64,000 bases of DNA from Fodinibacter sp963730365 (GTDB lineage Bacteria > Actinomycetota > Actinomycetes > Actinomycetales > Dermatophilaceae): positions 124,001-188,000 of the forward strand of contig CAVSRM010000003.1 of the NCBI GenBank assembly GCA_963730365.1, in the 5' to 3' direction. The notes under the pieces were generated by a model that had not been told where the DNA came from, did no database searches, and saw only the letters and a program-made list of their open reading frames with translations. The translations under genes and the position numbers were made by a program. This document shows, piece after piece, positions 40,689 to 48,707 of this stretch (within the stretch, counting starts at the first letter, position 1; the number at the start of each line of letters is the position of its first letter).

Positions 40689-41633
40689 ATGAGTGCGTGT
40701 TGTGGACCATCTCGCCCCGAAGCCTCGACGCCGGGCGACGGGGGCGCTCGGGGTGCGGGTGCCGCGTCCACGACCGAGGAGGCCGTGGCCCTCGATCTCG
40801 TCCCGGTGCCGGGCGGAACCTTCACGATGGGCACCGACGACCCGCGCGGCTATCCGGCCGACGGTGAGGGCCCACCCCACAGGGTGGACGTCGGTCCCTT
40901 CTCGATGGGTCGGTGCGCCGTCACCAACGACGAGTTCGAAGCCTTCGTGTCAGCGACCGGGCATCTCTCCACCGCAGAGCAGTTCGGCAACTCGTTCGTC
41001 TTCGCCGGGCTGCTGCCCGATGACTTCCCCGACACCAGGGGAGTGGCGGCGACCCCGTGGTGGCGCGAGGTCATCGGCGCTGACTGGCGCCACCCCGAGG
41101 GTCCGCACAGCGACCTCAGCGGACGGGGCGACCACCCCGTCGTGCACGTGAGCTGGCTCGACGCGACCGCCTACTGCTCCTGGAGCGGCACCCGGCTGCC
41201 CACCGAGGCCGAGTGGGAGCGGGCCGCCCGCGGGCTGCTCGACGGGTCGCACTACCCCTGGGGGGAGGAGCGCGAGCCCGGCGGCGAGCACCGGATGAAC
41301 GTCTACCAGGGACGCTTCCCCCAGCACGACACCGGCGAGGACGGCTGGGTGGGAACGGCCCCCGTCGGCTCCTACCCGGCCAACGGCCTCGGCCTGCGGG
41401 AGATGACGGGCAACGTGTGGGAGTGGTGTTCCGACTGGTTCGACCCCACCTACTACGGTCGGTCTCCGCGGACGGATCCGCGGGGTCCGGCCTCCGGGCA
41501 GGGTCGCGTCATGCGCGGCGGGTCGTACCTGTGCCATGAGAGCTACTGCTGGCGCTACCGGGTCGACTCGCGCAGCTCCAACACCCCAGACAGCACCACG
41601 GGCAACCTCGGCTTCAGGGTCGTGCGCGGGTAG
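40689..41633 (+). CDS. Formylglycine-generating enzyme (SUMF1/FGE family)
   Basis: 314 residues. The FGE-sulfatase fold is clear: PVPGGTFTMGTDDPRGYPAD, HPVVHVSWLDATAYCSWSG, RLPTEAEWERAARG, GNVWEWCSDWF. The copper-binding active-site pair Cys282/Cys287 is present in RGGSYLCHESYC, followed by SRSSNTPDSTTGNLGF. So it is likely a true FGE that oxidises Cys to formylglycine in type I sulfatases, and not just a lectin-like relative. No sulfatase gene lies in the window. ATG 40689 is chosen; an in-frame ATG at 40671 is an alternative. Confidence 0.9.
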   Translation: MSACCGPSRPEASTPGDGGARGAGAASTTEEAVALDLVPVPGGTFTMGTDDPRGYPADGEGPPHRVDVGPFSMGRCAVTNDEFEAFVSATGHLSTAEQFGNSFVFAGLLPDDFPDTRGVAATPWWREVIGADWRHPEGPHSDLSGRGDHPVVHVSWLDATAYCSWSGTRLPTEAEWERAARGLLDGSHYPWGEEREPGGEHRMNVYQGRFPQHDTGEDGWVGTAPVGSYPANGLGLREMTGNVWEWCSDWFDPTYYGRSPRTDPRGPASGQGRVMRGGSYLCHESYCWRYRVDSRSSNTPDSTTGNLGFRVVRG

Positions 41634-41850
41634 CCGCGGGGGCAGCGATCTCGAGCATCGCGACGGACTGGTACTCCTGCCACATCGGGTCGTCCGTCGC
41701 GGGCAGCTGGGGCCGTCGTGCCACGAACCCGTCGGCACCGACCTCGGCCGGCACCCCACCGGCACATGGCACCTCCGCGGTGCCGGAACCTCCTCGATGT
41801 CCAGCCACGCGTACGAGCCGCGCGCCGCGTCGGTCCACCGAGTCGCGCCG
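41614..41850 (-). pseudogene. Decayed coding fragment
   Basis: The minus strand holds two stretches with coding character in different frames. The upstream part encodes RWTDAARGSYAWLDIEEVPAP (split RWTDAARGSY / AWLDIEEVPAP) and the downstream part FVARRPQLPATDDPMWQEYQ then SVAMLEIAAPA, with a stop at 41614-41616. Third codon positions are strongly G/C in both. The frame changes near 41785. The stop overlaps the end of the FGE gene by 20 bases. I do not recognise the family. A frameshifted remnant is the best reading, but chance coding in GC-rich DNA is possible. Confidence 0.35.
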
Positions 41851-41868
41851 GCTGGGAGGATGCCCGTC

Positions 41869-42309
41869 GTGATGCCCAGACCCTGGCCGATGACCGTCGG
41901 CGACCTGACCCTGCGCGAGGCTGCGGCGGAGGACCTCGGGCCGCTCCTGGCCCTGCGCAACGACCCCGAGGTCAACCGGTTCATGATCGGAACCTCGGTC
42001 GACCCCGAGGACTTCCGCCGGGAGTGGCTGGCCGTGCCGACGAGCGAGACCGACCACTCCTGCGTCGCCGAGGTGGGCGGAGTGCTCACGGCTGCCTTCG
42101 ACCACCTGGGGCTGCGCCGGGCGACCGCTGGGTGCAACGCCGACAACCCGGCATCCGTTCGGGTGCTCGAGAAGAACGGGATGCGGCGCGAGCAGCATGG
42201 CATCGAGGACTCGTGGCACGCCGACCTCGGCTGGGTCGACGGCTACCGGTACGCGATCCTCGCCCGGGAGTGGCACACGCCGCGCACCGGCCGGCCGGCG
42301 GCGGGATGA
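41869..42309 (+). CDS. GNAT (RimJ/RimL-type) acetyltransferase with internal deletion, probably inactive
   Basis: 146 residues. The start (LTLREAAAEDLGPLLALRND) and the end (AAFDHLGLRRATAGCNADNP and ASVRVLEKNGMRREQHG, then ILAREW) are typical GNAT sequence. The region that should lie between SCVAEV and LTAAFDHLG is missing. That segment of roughly 60 residues carries motif A, the R/Q-x-x-G-x-G/A acetyl-CoA pyrophosphate loop. The frame stays open, so this is an in-frame deletion near 42070. The product is unlikely to bind acetyl-CoA. GGGAGG (41854-41859) favours the GTG at 41869; ATG 41872 is an alternative. Confidence 0.65.
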   Translation: MMPRPWPMTVGDLTLREAAAEDLGPLLALRNDPEVNRFMIGTSVDPEDFRREWLAVPTSETDHSCVAEVGGVLTAAFDHLGLRRATAGCNADNPASVRVLEKNGMRREQHGIEDSWHADLGWVDGYRYAILAREWHTPRTGRPAAG

Positions 42310-42367
42310 GGAGCTGTTCACGGCAGGGGGGCCGACGCTGCGACCCCACCTGCGGCACGGGGACACG
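42267..42367. repeat. Imperfect direct repeat, left copy flanking the multicopper oxidase
   Basis: The end of the acetyltransferase gene and the DNA just after it resemble 45002-45107. Shared blocks in the same order include GCCCGGGA, GCGCACCGGC, TGAGGAGC, GCAGGGGGG, CGACGCTG, CACCTGCGGCA and ACGTG. The left copy lacks the CATACT -10 hexamer and the FMN riboswitch that follow the right copy. Confidence 0.65.
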
Positions 42368-42773
42368 TGCACCGACCCACGAGCACGGTCCTGATCCAGC
42401 GTGCCGCCCCGTCCGCGATGACCACCCGCCCGCCTCGACGGCGCGGGGCGCGCCAGCGGCAGCTGCTGGACGACGAGCCCGGAACAGCCTGGCGCTGACA
42501 CACCATCAACCGTTTGGCTGACGGCCCATCGGCCGATCGCCCGGAAAGCGGCCCGAACTCTTGACCACCACCCACCCCAGCGGGACGCTGCTAGCGAGGG
42601 GATGTGGAGTGTTGGTAGCAGGGGTCATGGCGACACCAGAGGGGGGTCGTCGGCTGATGACGTCGTGCCCGCTCGCCGCCACGGGCCCCCTTGTGCTGGT
42701 CCCCACCCACGCGACGGGGTAGGTGGTCGCACCTTCGCCTGAACGTCGTGTCGGAGCCCCGTGGGAGAGAATG
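42310..42773. other. 464-bp gap without a supported gene
   Basis: Apart from the first ~58 bases (the left direct repeat), I see no gene, RNA or clear terminator here. Open frames present have poor third-position bias. The last bases contain the ribosome site GGGAGAGA of the multicopper oxidase. Base composition is slightly less GC-biased than in neighbouring genes, especially at 42500-42620. Confidence 0.5.
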
Positions 42774-44903
42774 ATGGACACCAAGTCGACCGAGAGCGCC
42801 GGCGACGCACCCCTTGTCGGACGGCGCACCACGCTTCGGGCTGCAGGCGCCGGATTCGGACTCTGGTTCCTCACCTCGACGAACGGACGGAGCATGGCGG
42901 TCGAGGCCCCGGCCCCCTCGGCGTTGGGAATGGCCTCGCCGAGCAGCCTCGATCCACACGACATCCCCAAGTACCAGACCCCGATGCTCATTCCACCGGT
43001 CATGCCGAAGGCCGGCCGGGTCAAGGTGCGTCGCGGACCGGACGGGGCCTACTACGAGATCTCGATGCGGCAGTTCTCCCAGCAGATCCTTCCCGCGTCG
43101 ATGCCGGCGACGACGATCTGGGGCTACGGGGCGGTGAAAGCCAGGTGGCGACGAGATCTGTTGATCCACCACGCGCCCTCCTTCACGATCGAGGCCGTGG
43201 CCAACACCCCGGTGCGGGTGAAGTGGATCAACGACCTCATGGACGGCCGCCGCCAGTACCTGCCGCACCTGCTCCCCGTGGACTCCACGTTGCACTGGGC
43301 GAACCCGGCTGGGGGAGAGGCCGGCCGGGACAAGCGCCCCGACTACACAGGACAGCCGACCCCGGGTCCGTACACGGGTCCGGTGCCCATGGTGCCGCAC
43401 GTCCACGGTGCCGTCGGGGTCGGTGACGAGAGCGACGGGTACACCGAGGCGTGGTACCTCCCGGATGCCCGGAACATCCCACGTGGGTTTGCCACGGTGG
43501 GGACCTGGTACGACTTCTTCGCCAACAAGGCGAGGCGGACCTTTGGCGAGAGGTGGAGGAGGGGCTTCGCGACGTGCCAGTACCCGAACGCCGACCGCGC
43601 CTCCACCAACTGGTACCACGACCACGCCCTGGGCCTGACCCGGCTCAACGTCTATGCCGGACCCGTCGGCTTCTTCATCATCCGCGGCGGTCCCGACGAC
43701 GTGGTGCTGGACCGTCAGGACGGCGGCAAGGCCGTGCTGCCCGGGCCAGCACCCGAGGAGAACGACACGTTCCCGACCACCAAGGTGTACCGCGAGATCC
43801 CGATCGCGATCCAGGACCGCTCCTTCAACGCGGACGGCTCGTTGTTCTACCCGGACACCCGCGCCTACTTCGACGAGGTCGTCGCGCCGCTCATCCCGGA
43901 GGGGGAGTTCTCGCCGATCTGGAACCCCGAGTTCTTCGGCAACACGTTGATGATCAACGGCAACACCTGGCCGTTCCAGAAGGTGGAGCAGGGGCGCTAC
44001 CGGTTCCGGTTCCTCAACGGGTGCCAGTCACGGTTCCTCATCCTCGACTTCAGCGAGATCCCGGATGTCGAGGTGTGGGCCATCGGCAACGAGGGGGGGT
44101 TCCTCTCAGAACCCGTCAACCTCACCGACACCAACGACAGCCGCCTGCTGCTGGCCCCGGCCGAGCGAGCGGACCTCATCGTCGACTTCACGAACGTGCC
44201 TGCGGGCCACCACGTGTTGCGCAACATCGGCCCGGACGAACCGTTCGGGGGCGGAACACCCGGTGACGACTTCGGCACCGCGGACCCGGATACCACGGGC
44301 CAGGTCATGCAGTTCCGGGTCGTGCCGAGAACGTCGCCCGACCCGACGACGCCCCCACGACACCTGCAGCTCCCTGAGATCCCCCCACTACCCACGCCGA
44401 CCGTCACCCGTCAGGTGGCACTCATCGAGGCTGCTGCCGAAGGGTTCACTGCCTCCGATGAGGAGACGGAGGGGCCTGTTGGGGCACTGCTCGGGACCGT
44501 CACGGACGGCGTCTGGGCGGCGCGCATGTGGCACGACGAGGTCACCGAGAACCCTGCGGTCGGCGGCGTCGAGATGTGGGAGATCTACAACACCACCGAG
44601 GACGCGCACCCGATCCACATCCACCTCGTCGCCTTCGAGGTCGTGAACCGCCAGGGGATCGCCGTCGACGACGGCGAGGTGGAGGAGCCGATCGAGCTGG
44701 ATGGCCCCGTCATCCCCCCCGAGTCCTGGGAGACCGGGGTGAAGGACACCGTCATCGCCTACCCGGGGCAGGTCACCCGGGTGCGGATGCGGTTCGACAC
44801 GGCAGGACAGTACGTCTGGCACTGCCACATCCTCGAACACGAGGACAACGAGATGATGCGACCCTTCCGCGTCGGTCCACCCCAGCCCGGGCAACCGACC
44901 TAG
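42774..44903 (+). CDS. Tat-exported multicopper oxidase (CotA-like laccase)
   Basis: 709 residues. The N terminus carries a twin-arginine signal (GRRTTLRAAGAGFGLWFL), so the folded copper enzyme is exported. Copper ligands: HVHGA, WYHDHALG, HPIHIH, and the C-terminal HCHILEHEDNEM with the type 1 His-Cys-His and axial Met. The WYHDHALG and HPIHIHLVAF forms resemble Bacillus CotA and bilirubin oxidases. Such enzymes oxidise phenols, bilirubin or metal ions with O2. SD spacing favours ATG 42774 over 42771. It stands alone between two copies of an imperfect direct repeat. Confidence 0.93.
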   Translation: MDTKSTESAGDAPLVGRRTTLRAAGAGFGLWFLTSTNGRSMAVEAPAPSALGMASPSSLDPHDIPKYQTPMLIPPVMPKAGRVKVRRGPDGAYYEISMRQFSQQILPASMPATTIWGYGAVKARWRRDLLIHHAPSFTIEAVANTPVRVKWINDLMDGRRQYLPHLLPVDSTLHWANPAGGEAGRDKRPDYTGQPTPGPYTGPVPMVPHVHGAVGVGDESDGYTEAWYLPDARNIPRGFATVGTWYDFFANKARRTFGERWRRGFATCQYPNADRASTNWYHDHALGLTRLNVYAGPVGFFIIRGGPDDVVLDRQDGGKAVLPGPAPEENDTFPTTKVYREIPIAIQDRSFNADGSLFYPDTRAYFDEVVAPLIPEGEFSPIWNPEFFGNTLMINGNTWPFQKVEQGRYRFRFLNGCQSRFLILDFSEIPDVEVWAIGNEGGFLSEPVNLTDTNDSRLLLAPAERADLIVDFTNVPAGHHVLRNIGPDEPFGGGTPGDDFGTADPDTTGQVMQFRVVPRTSPDPTTPPRHLQLPEIPPLPTPTVTRQVALIEAAAEGFTASDEETEGPVGALLGTVTDGVWAARMWHDEVTENPAVGGVEMWEIYNTTEDAHPIHIHLVAFEVVNRQGIAVDDGEVEEPIELDGPVIPPESWETGVKDTVIAYPGQVTRVRMRFDTAGQYVWHCHILEHEDNEMMRPFRVGPPQPGQPT

Positions 44904-45001
44904 CCCGCACGGGGCCGAGGCTCACCCACGCTTCAGGCAGGTGGTGAGCGCCATGAGGACGACCCGGTGTGCGGGCCGCCCGGAAGGGCCCCGACGAGCA
45001 C

Positions 45002-45107
45002 TGTGCCCGGGAACGACACGCGCTGCGCACCGGCAGGGTGAGGAGCGGCACAGCGCAGGGGGGCGACGCTGGGACACACCTGCGGCATACTGGCGGGGAA
45101 ACGTGCT
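45002..45107. repeat. Imperfect direct repeat, right copy flanking the multicopper oxidase
   Basis: This segment parallels 42267-42367 block by block. Its first ~35 bases match the 3' coding end of the acetyltransferase gene although no such gene is present here; the rest is the promoter region of the rib operon up to the first arm of the FMN riboswitch. Confidence 0.65.
45086..45091 (+). promoter_or_regulatory. Probable -10 element of the rib operon
   Basis: CATACT resembles the -10 consensus and would start transcription near 45098, just before the riboswitch P1 arm (45101). No clear -35 is seen. Confidence 0.4.
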
Positions 45108-45227
45108 CCGGGGTCGGTGCAATTCCGAACCGGTGGTGACAGTCCACGACCCGGCCGCAGCCAGCGGCCGGTTGACCCGGTGAAACTCCGGGACCGACGG
45201 TGAGAGTCCGGATGGTAGGAAGCACGT
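45101..45227 (+). ncRNA. FMN riboswitch (RFN element)
   Basis: P1 is formed by ACGTGCT (45101-45107) and AGCACGT (45221-45227), a perfect 7-bp stem. Between them are the conserved RFN blocks: GGGTCGGTGCAATTCC, then AACCGGTGGTGACAGTCCAC, GTTGACCCGGTGAAACTCCG, and ACCGACGGTGAGAGTCCGGA followed by TGGTAGGA. FMN binding represses riboflavin genes. A short hairpin AGGCC/GGCCT (45235-45248) follows within the 120-base stretch before ribD; whether control is by termination or by hiding the ribosome site cannot be decided by eye. Confidence 0.97.
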
Positions 45228-45347
45228 GTCGGCCAGGCCCTCGGGCCTTGTCGGCGGTCGTCGCGGCGGCGCACCTCGTGGTGTGTCCTGCTCGACCATC
45301 CGCCCGGAGCCCGGACGCAGCACCGTCTCGAGGCACGAGGGCAGGAC

Positions 45348-46361
45348 ATGGACGAGGGCACCACGCTGATGCAGCGGGCGCTCGATGCTGCGCGCCTCGG
45401 CCCCGAGGCCGACCCCAACCCCCGGGTCGGCTGCGTCATCACCGCCCCGGCCGGTGAGGTCGTCGGGGTCGGACACCACCGCGGCGCCGGCACGCCGCAC
45501 GCCGAGGTCGAGGCGCTTGCCGCGGCCGGTGACGAGGCGCGCGGCGGCACGGCGTACGTCACCCTCGAGCCCTGCTCCCACACCGGTCGCACGGGTCCCT
45601 GCACGGAGGCGTTGCTCGAGGCCGGCGTCACGTCGGTCGTGTATGCCGTCGCCGACCCTGACCCGGTCGCGAGCGGCGGTGCGGCGTGGCTCGCCGAGCA
45701 CGGCGTGGCCGTGTCCGCGGGGGTGCTGGCCGCAGCGGCGGAGGAGCTCAATGCCACCTGGCTGCACCTGCGGCGCGCCGGCCGGCCGTGGGTCACCTGG
45801 AAGGGCGCGGCCACCCTCGACGGGCACACGGCCGCGGTCGACGGGACGAGCCGCTGGATCACCGGTGCAGCCGCCCGCGCTGACGTGCACGCACTGCGCG
45901 CACGCTGCGGAGCGGTCGTCGTCGGCACCGGCACGGCCCTCGCCGACGACCCGAGGCTGACGGCTCGCGCCGTCGACGGGTCCGCACTGGAGCGACAGCC
46001 GCTGCCCGTCGTCGTCGGCCACCGCGACCTTCCCGCCGGGTCCGCGCTCGGCGACGACAGCGCCCCGACACTGCACCTGCGCACCCACGACCCGGCGGAG
46101 GTGCTGGCCGCACTCTCCGAACGCGGGGTGCACCACGTCCTCCTCGAGGGGGGAGCGACGCTGGCGGCAGCCTTCCTGCGCGCCGACCTCGTCGACGAGG
46201 TCGTGGTCTACCTCGCCCCGGCCCTGCTCGGCTCCGGCGCCCCGCTCGTCGGGGACCTCGGCGCGACGACCATCACGGACACCCTCCGGCTCCGACCCCG
46301 CGACGTCACCGTCCTCGGCGAGGACGTCCGGATCACCGCACACCTCGGCACCAGGAGCTGA
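45348..46361 (+). CDS. ribD: Bifunctional riboflavin deaminase/reductase
   Basis: 337 residues. N-terminal zinc deaminase: His51 and Glu53 in HAEVEAL, Cys76 and Cys85 in PCSHTGRTGPC. C-terminal reductase: WVTWKGAATLDGHTA, SRWITGAAARADVHALRA, VLLEGGATLAAAFL. Performs the second and third steps from GTP to riboflavin. ATG 45348 has GAGGGCAGG just upstream. First gene behind the FMN riboswitch. Confidence 0.96.
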   Translation: MDEGTTLMQRALDAARLGPEADPNPRVGCVITAPAGEVVGVGHHRGAGTPHAEVEALAAAGDEARGGTAYVTLEPCSHTGRTGPCTEALLEAGVTSVVYAVADPDPVASGGAAWLAEHGVAVSAGVLAAAAEELNATWLHLRRAGRPWVTWKGAATLDGHTAAVDGTSRWITGAAARADVHALRARCGAVVVGTGTALADDPRLTARAVDGSALERQPLPVVVGHRDLPAGSALGDDSAPTLHLRTHDPAEVLAALSERGVHHVLLEGGATLAAAFLRADLVDEVVVYLAPALLGSGAPLVGDLGATTITDTLRLRPRDVTVLGEDVRITAHLGTRS

Positions 46362-46366
46362 CCAAC

Positions 46367-46978
46367 GTGTTCACCGGCATCGTCGAAGAGCTCGGCACCG
46401 TCACGGCGCTCGAGCGCGCCACCGACTCGGCACGGCTCACCATCCACGGCCCGGTCGTGACCGAGGACGCCACCCACGGTGCGTCGATCTCGGTGAACGG
46501 CGTGTGCCTCACCGTCGTGACCCACGGCGACGGAGCCTTCACCGTCGACGTCATGCAGGAGACGCTCGACCGCTCCAGCCTGGGTGCCCTGCACCCGGGG
46601 GGCCGGGTGAACCTGGAGCGGGCGATGTCCGCGTCCGACCGCTTCGGTGGCCACGTCGTGCAGGGCCACGTCGACGGCACCGGCACGATCACGAGCCGTT
46701 CACCGGGGGAGCGGTGGGAGGTCGTGCGGTTCACGCTGCCCCCGGAGCTGTCGGCCTACGTCGTCGAGAAGGGGTCGATCACCGTCGACGGGGTGAGCCT
46801 CACCGTCGTCGACGTCACGGACGACGGGTTCTCCGTGTCGCTGATCCCCACGACCCTCGACCTCACCACGCTGGGGCGCAAGGGCGTCGGGGACCCGGTG
46901 AACCTCGAGGTGGACGTGCTGGCCAAGTACGTCGAGCGGCTCCTCGCGGCCCGCTTCGCCACGAAGAAGACGCCATGA
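46367..46978 (+). CDS. ribE: Riboflavin synthase alpha subunit
   Basis: 203 residues made of two similar lumazine-binding barrels: the first begins MFTGIVEELGTV with SVNGVCLTVV, the second GGHVVQGHVDGTG with TVDGVSLTVV. It dismutates two lumazines into riboflavin. Uses GTG start five bases after ribD and overlaps ribBA by four bases. Some species call this gene ribC. Confidence 0.95.
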   Translation: MFTGIVEELGTVTALERATDSARLTIHGPVVTEDATHGASISVNGVCLTVVTHGDGAFTVDVMQETLDRSSLGALHPGGRVNLERAMSASDRFGGHVVQGHVDGTGTITSRSPGERWEVVRFTLPPELSAYVVEKGSITVDGVSLTVVDVTDDGFSVSLIPTTLDLTTLGRKGVGDPVNLEVDVLAKYVERLLAARFATKKTP

Positions 46979-48231
46979 GCTTCGCGAGCATCCCTGACGC
47001 GCTGGTCGCCCTGCGCGCGGGCCGGCCGGTGCTGGTCCTCGACGACGAGGACCGCGAGAACGAGGGCGACGTCATCCTCGCCGCCGAGACCCTCACCGAC
47101 GAGTGGCTGGCGTGGACCATCCGGCACACCTCGGGCTACATCTGCGCCCCGCTCACCGAGGCGGCGGCCGACCGGCTCGGGCTCCCGCTCATGGTGAAGG
47201 ACAACGCCGACCCCCTGCGCACGGCGTACACCGTCACCGTCGACGCCGCCTCCGGGGTCACGACCGGCATCTCCGCCGCGGACCGGGCGCGCACGATCCG
47301 CACCCTCGCCGACCCCCGGGCCTCGGCCAGTGACCTCATCCGGCCCGGCCACGTCGTTCCGCTCAGGGCGCGCCACGGCGGTGTGCTCATCCGGGCCGGG
47401 CACACCGAGGCGGCCGTCGACCTGTGCCGGCTGGCCGGCCTCGCGCCGGTCGGGGCCATCGGCGAGATCGTCGAGGACGACGGCAGGATGACCCGCACCG
47501 AGGGGGTGCTCGAGCTCGGGGAGACGACCGGGCTGCCGGTCATCACCATCGCCTCGCTCGTGGCCTGGAGACAGCGCCACGACCGGGTCGAGCGGATCGC
47601 CCAGACCGTTCTCCCCACGGAGCACGGCACGTTCACGACGATCGCCTACCGCGACGTCGTCTCGGGGGTCGAGCACCTCGCGCTGGTCAGTCCCCGCGGG
47701 CTGCCCGAGGAGGAGCCGCTGGTGCGGATCCACTCCGAGTGCCTGACCGGGGACGTCTTCGGCTCGCAACGCTGCGACTGCGGGCCACAGCTGCAGCGCT
47801 CCCTGCAGCGGGTGGCCGAGGAGGGCGGTGTCGTCGTCTACGTCCGCGGCCACGAGGGGCGCGGCGTGGGGCTCGGGGCGAAGCTTCGCGCCTACGAGCT
47901 CCAGGACCGCGGACGGGACACGGTCGACGCCCAGGTCGAGCTCGGCCTGCCGATCGACGCGCGGGAGTACGCGGCGGGGGCTGCCGTCCTCGTCGACCTC
48001 GGGGTGACGTCCGTCCGGCTCCTCACGAACAACCCGGCCAAGGTGGCGGCCCTGCGCGAGCACGGTCTCGAGGTGCCCGTGGTCGAGCCGTTGCGCATCG
48101 CGCCGGTCCCCTCGAACGCCTCCTACCTGCGCACCAAGCGCGACCGGTTGGGGCACGACCTTGATGCCGACGACAGCCCGGTGGGGGCGACCGGAACAGC
48201 GGCGACGGACGAAAGGACCAGCCGATCATGA
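46975..48231 (+). CDS. ribBA: 3,4-dihydroxy-2-butanone 4-phosphate synthase / GTP cyclohydrolase II
   Basis: 418 residues. RibB half: DDEDRENEGDVILAAE and RAGHTEAAVDLCRLAG. RibA half from about 208: the zinc cysteines in SECLTGDVFGSQRCDCG and VRGHEGRGVGLGAKL. Supplies both starting branches of riboflavin synthesis. The N-terminal MSFASIPDALVALRAGRPV sets the ATG at 46975; the longer frame upstream lies inside ribE. Tail after residue 390 is unstructured and Asp/Thr-rich. Confidence 0.96.
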   Translation: MSFASIPDALVALRAGRPVLVLDDEDRENEGDVILAAETLTDEWLAWTIRHTSGYICAPLTEAAADRLGLPLMVKDNADPLRTAYTVTVDAASGVTTGISAADRARTIRTLADPRASASDLIRPGHVVPLRARHGGVLIRAGHTEAAVDLCRLAGLAPVGAIGEIVEDDGRMTRTEGVLELGETTGLPVITIASLVAWRQRHDRVERIAQTVLPTEHGTFTTIAYRDVVSGVEHLALVSPRGLPEEEPLVRIHSECLTGDVFGSQRCDCGPQLQRSLQRVAEEGGVVVYVRGHEGRGVGLGAKLRAYELQDRGRDTVDAQVELGLPIDAREYAAGAAVLVDLGVTSVRLLTNNPAKVAALREHGLEVPVVEPLRIAPVPSNASYLRTKRDRLGHDLDADDSPVGATGTAATDERTSRS

Positions 48232-48707
48232 GCGGACACGGAGCCCCACGGGTCGAGGCGGACGGTCGGGGCCTGCGGGTCGCGGTCGTGGCGGCCTCCT
48301 GGCACGTCGAGGTGATGGACGGCCTGGTGGACGGCGCGATGCGGGGCCTGGCCGACTGCGGCATCGACGAGCCCGCCGTCGTGCGGGTTCCCGGCACGGT
48401 CGAGCTGACGGTCGCCTGTGCGCGCCTGGCGCCGACCCACGATGCCCTCGTGGCCCTGGGTGTCGTCGTGCGCGGGGGTACCCCCCACTTCGAGTACGTC
48501 TGCCAGGGAGTGACCTTCGGTCTCACCCAGGTGGCTGTCTCGACGGGGGTCCCCGTCGGGTTCGGTGTGCTCACCTGCGACACCACCGAGCAGGCGCTGG
48601 ACCGGGCGGGCCTGCCGGGGTCGTCCGAGGACAAGGGTCATGAGGCGGCCACGGCCGCGGTCGCCACGGCGGTCGCCCTGCGGGACCTCACCGGGGACCG
48701 GCGGTGA
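48228..48707 (+). CDS. ribH: 6,7-dimethyl-8-ribityllumazine synthase
   Basis: 159 residues. VVAASWHVEVMDGLVDGA, VPGTVELTVACARLA, and the catalytic His region GGTPHFEYVCQGVT are conserved; GVLTCDTTEQALDRAG is near the C terminus. Makes the lumazine used by RibE, and forms hollow 60-mers or pentamers. Overlaps both neighbours by four bases. Confidence 0.96.
   Translation: MSGHGAPRVEADGRGLRVAVVAASWHVEVMDGLVDGAMRGLADCGIDEPAVVRVPGTVELTVACARLAPTHDALVALGVVVRGGTPHFEYVCQGVTFGLTQVAVSTGVPVGFGVLTCDTTEQALDRAGLPGSSEDKGHEAATAAVATAVALRDLTGDRR

Noticed and set aside
44905..45100. A small gene between the multicopper oxidase and the FMN riboswitch
   Set aside because: Open frames there have poor third-position bias. 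The only recognisable content is the diverged copy of the acetyltransferase tail and the rib promoter.
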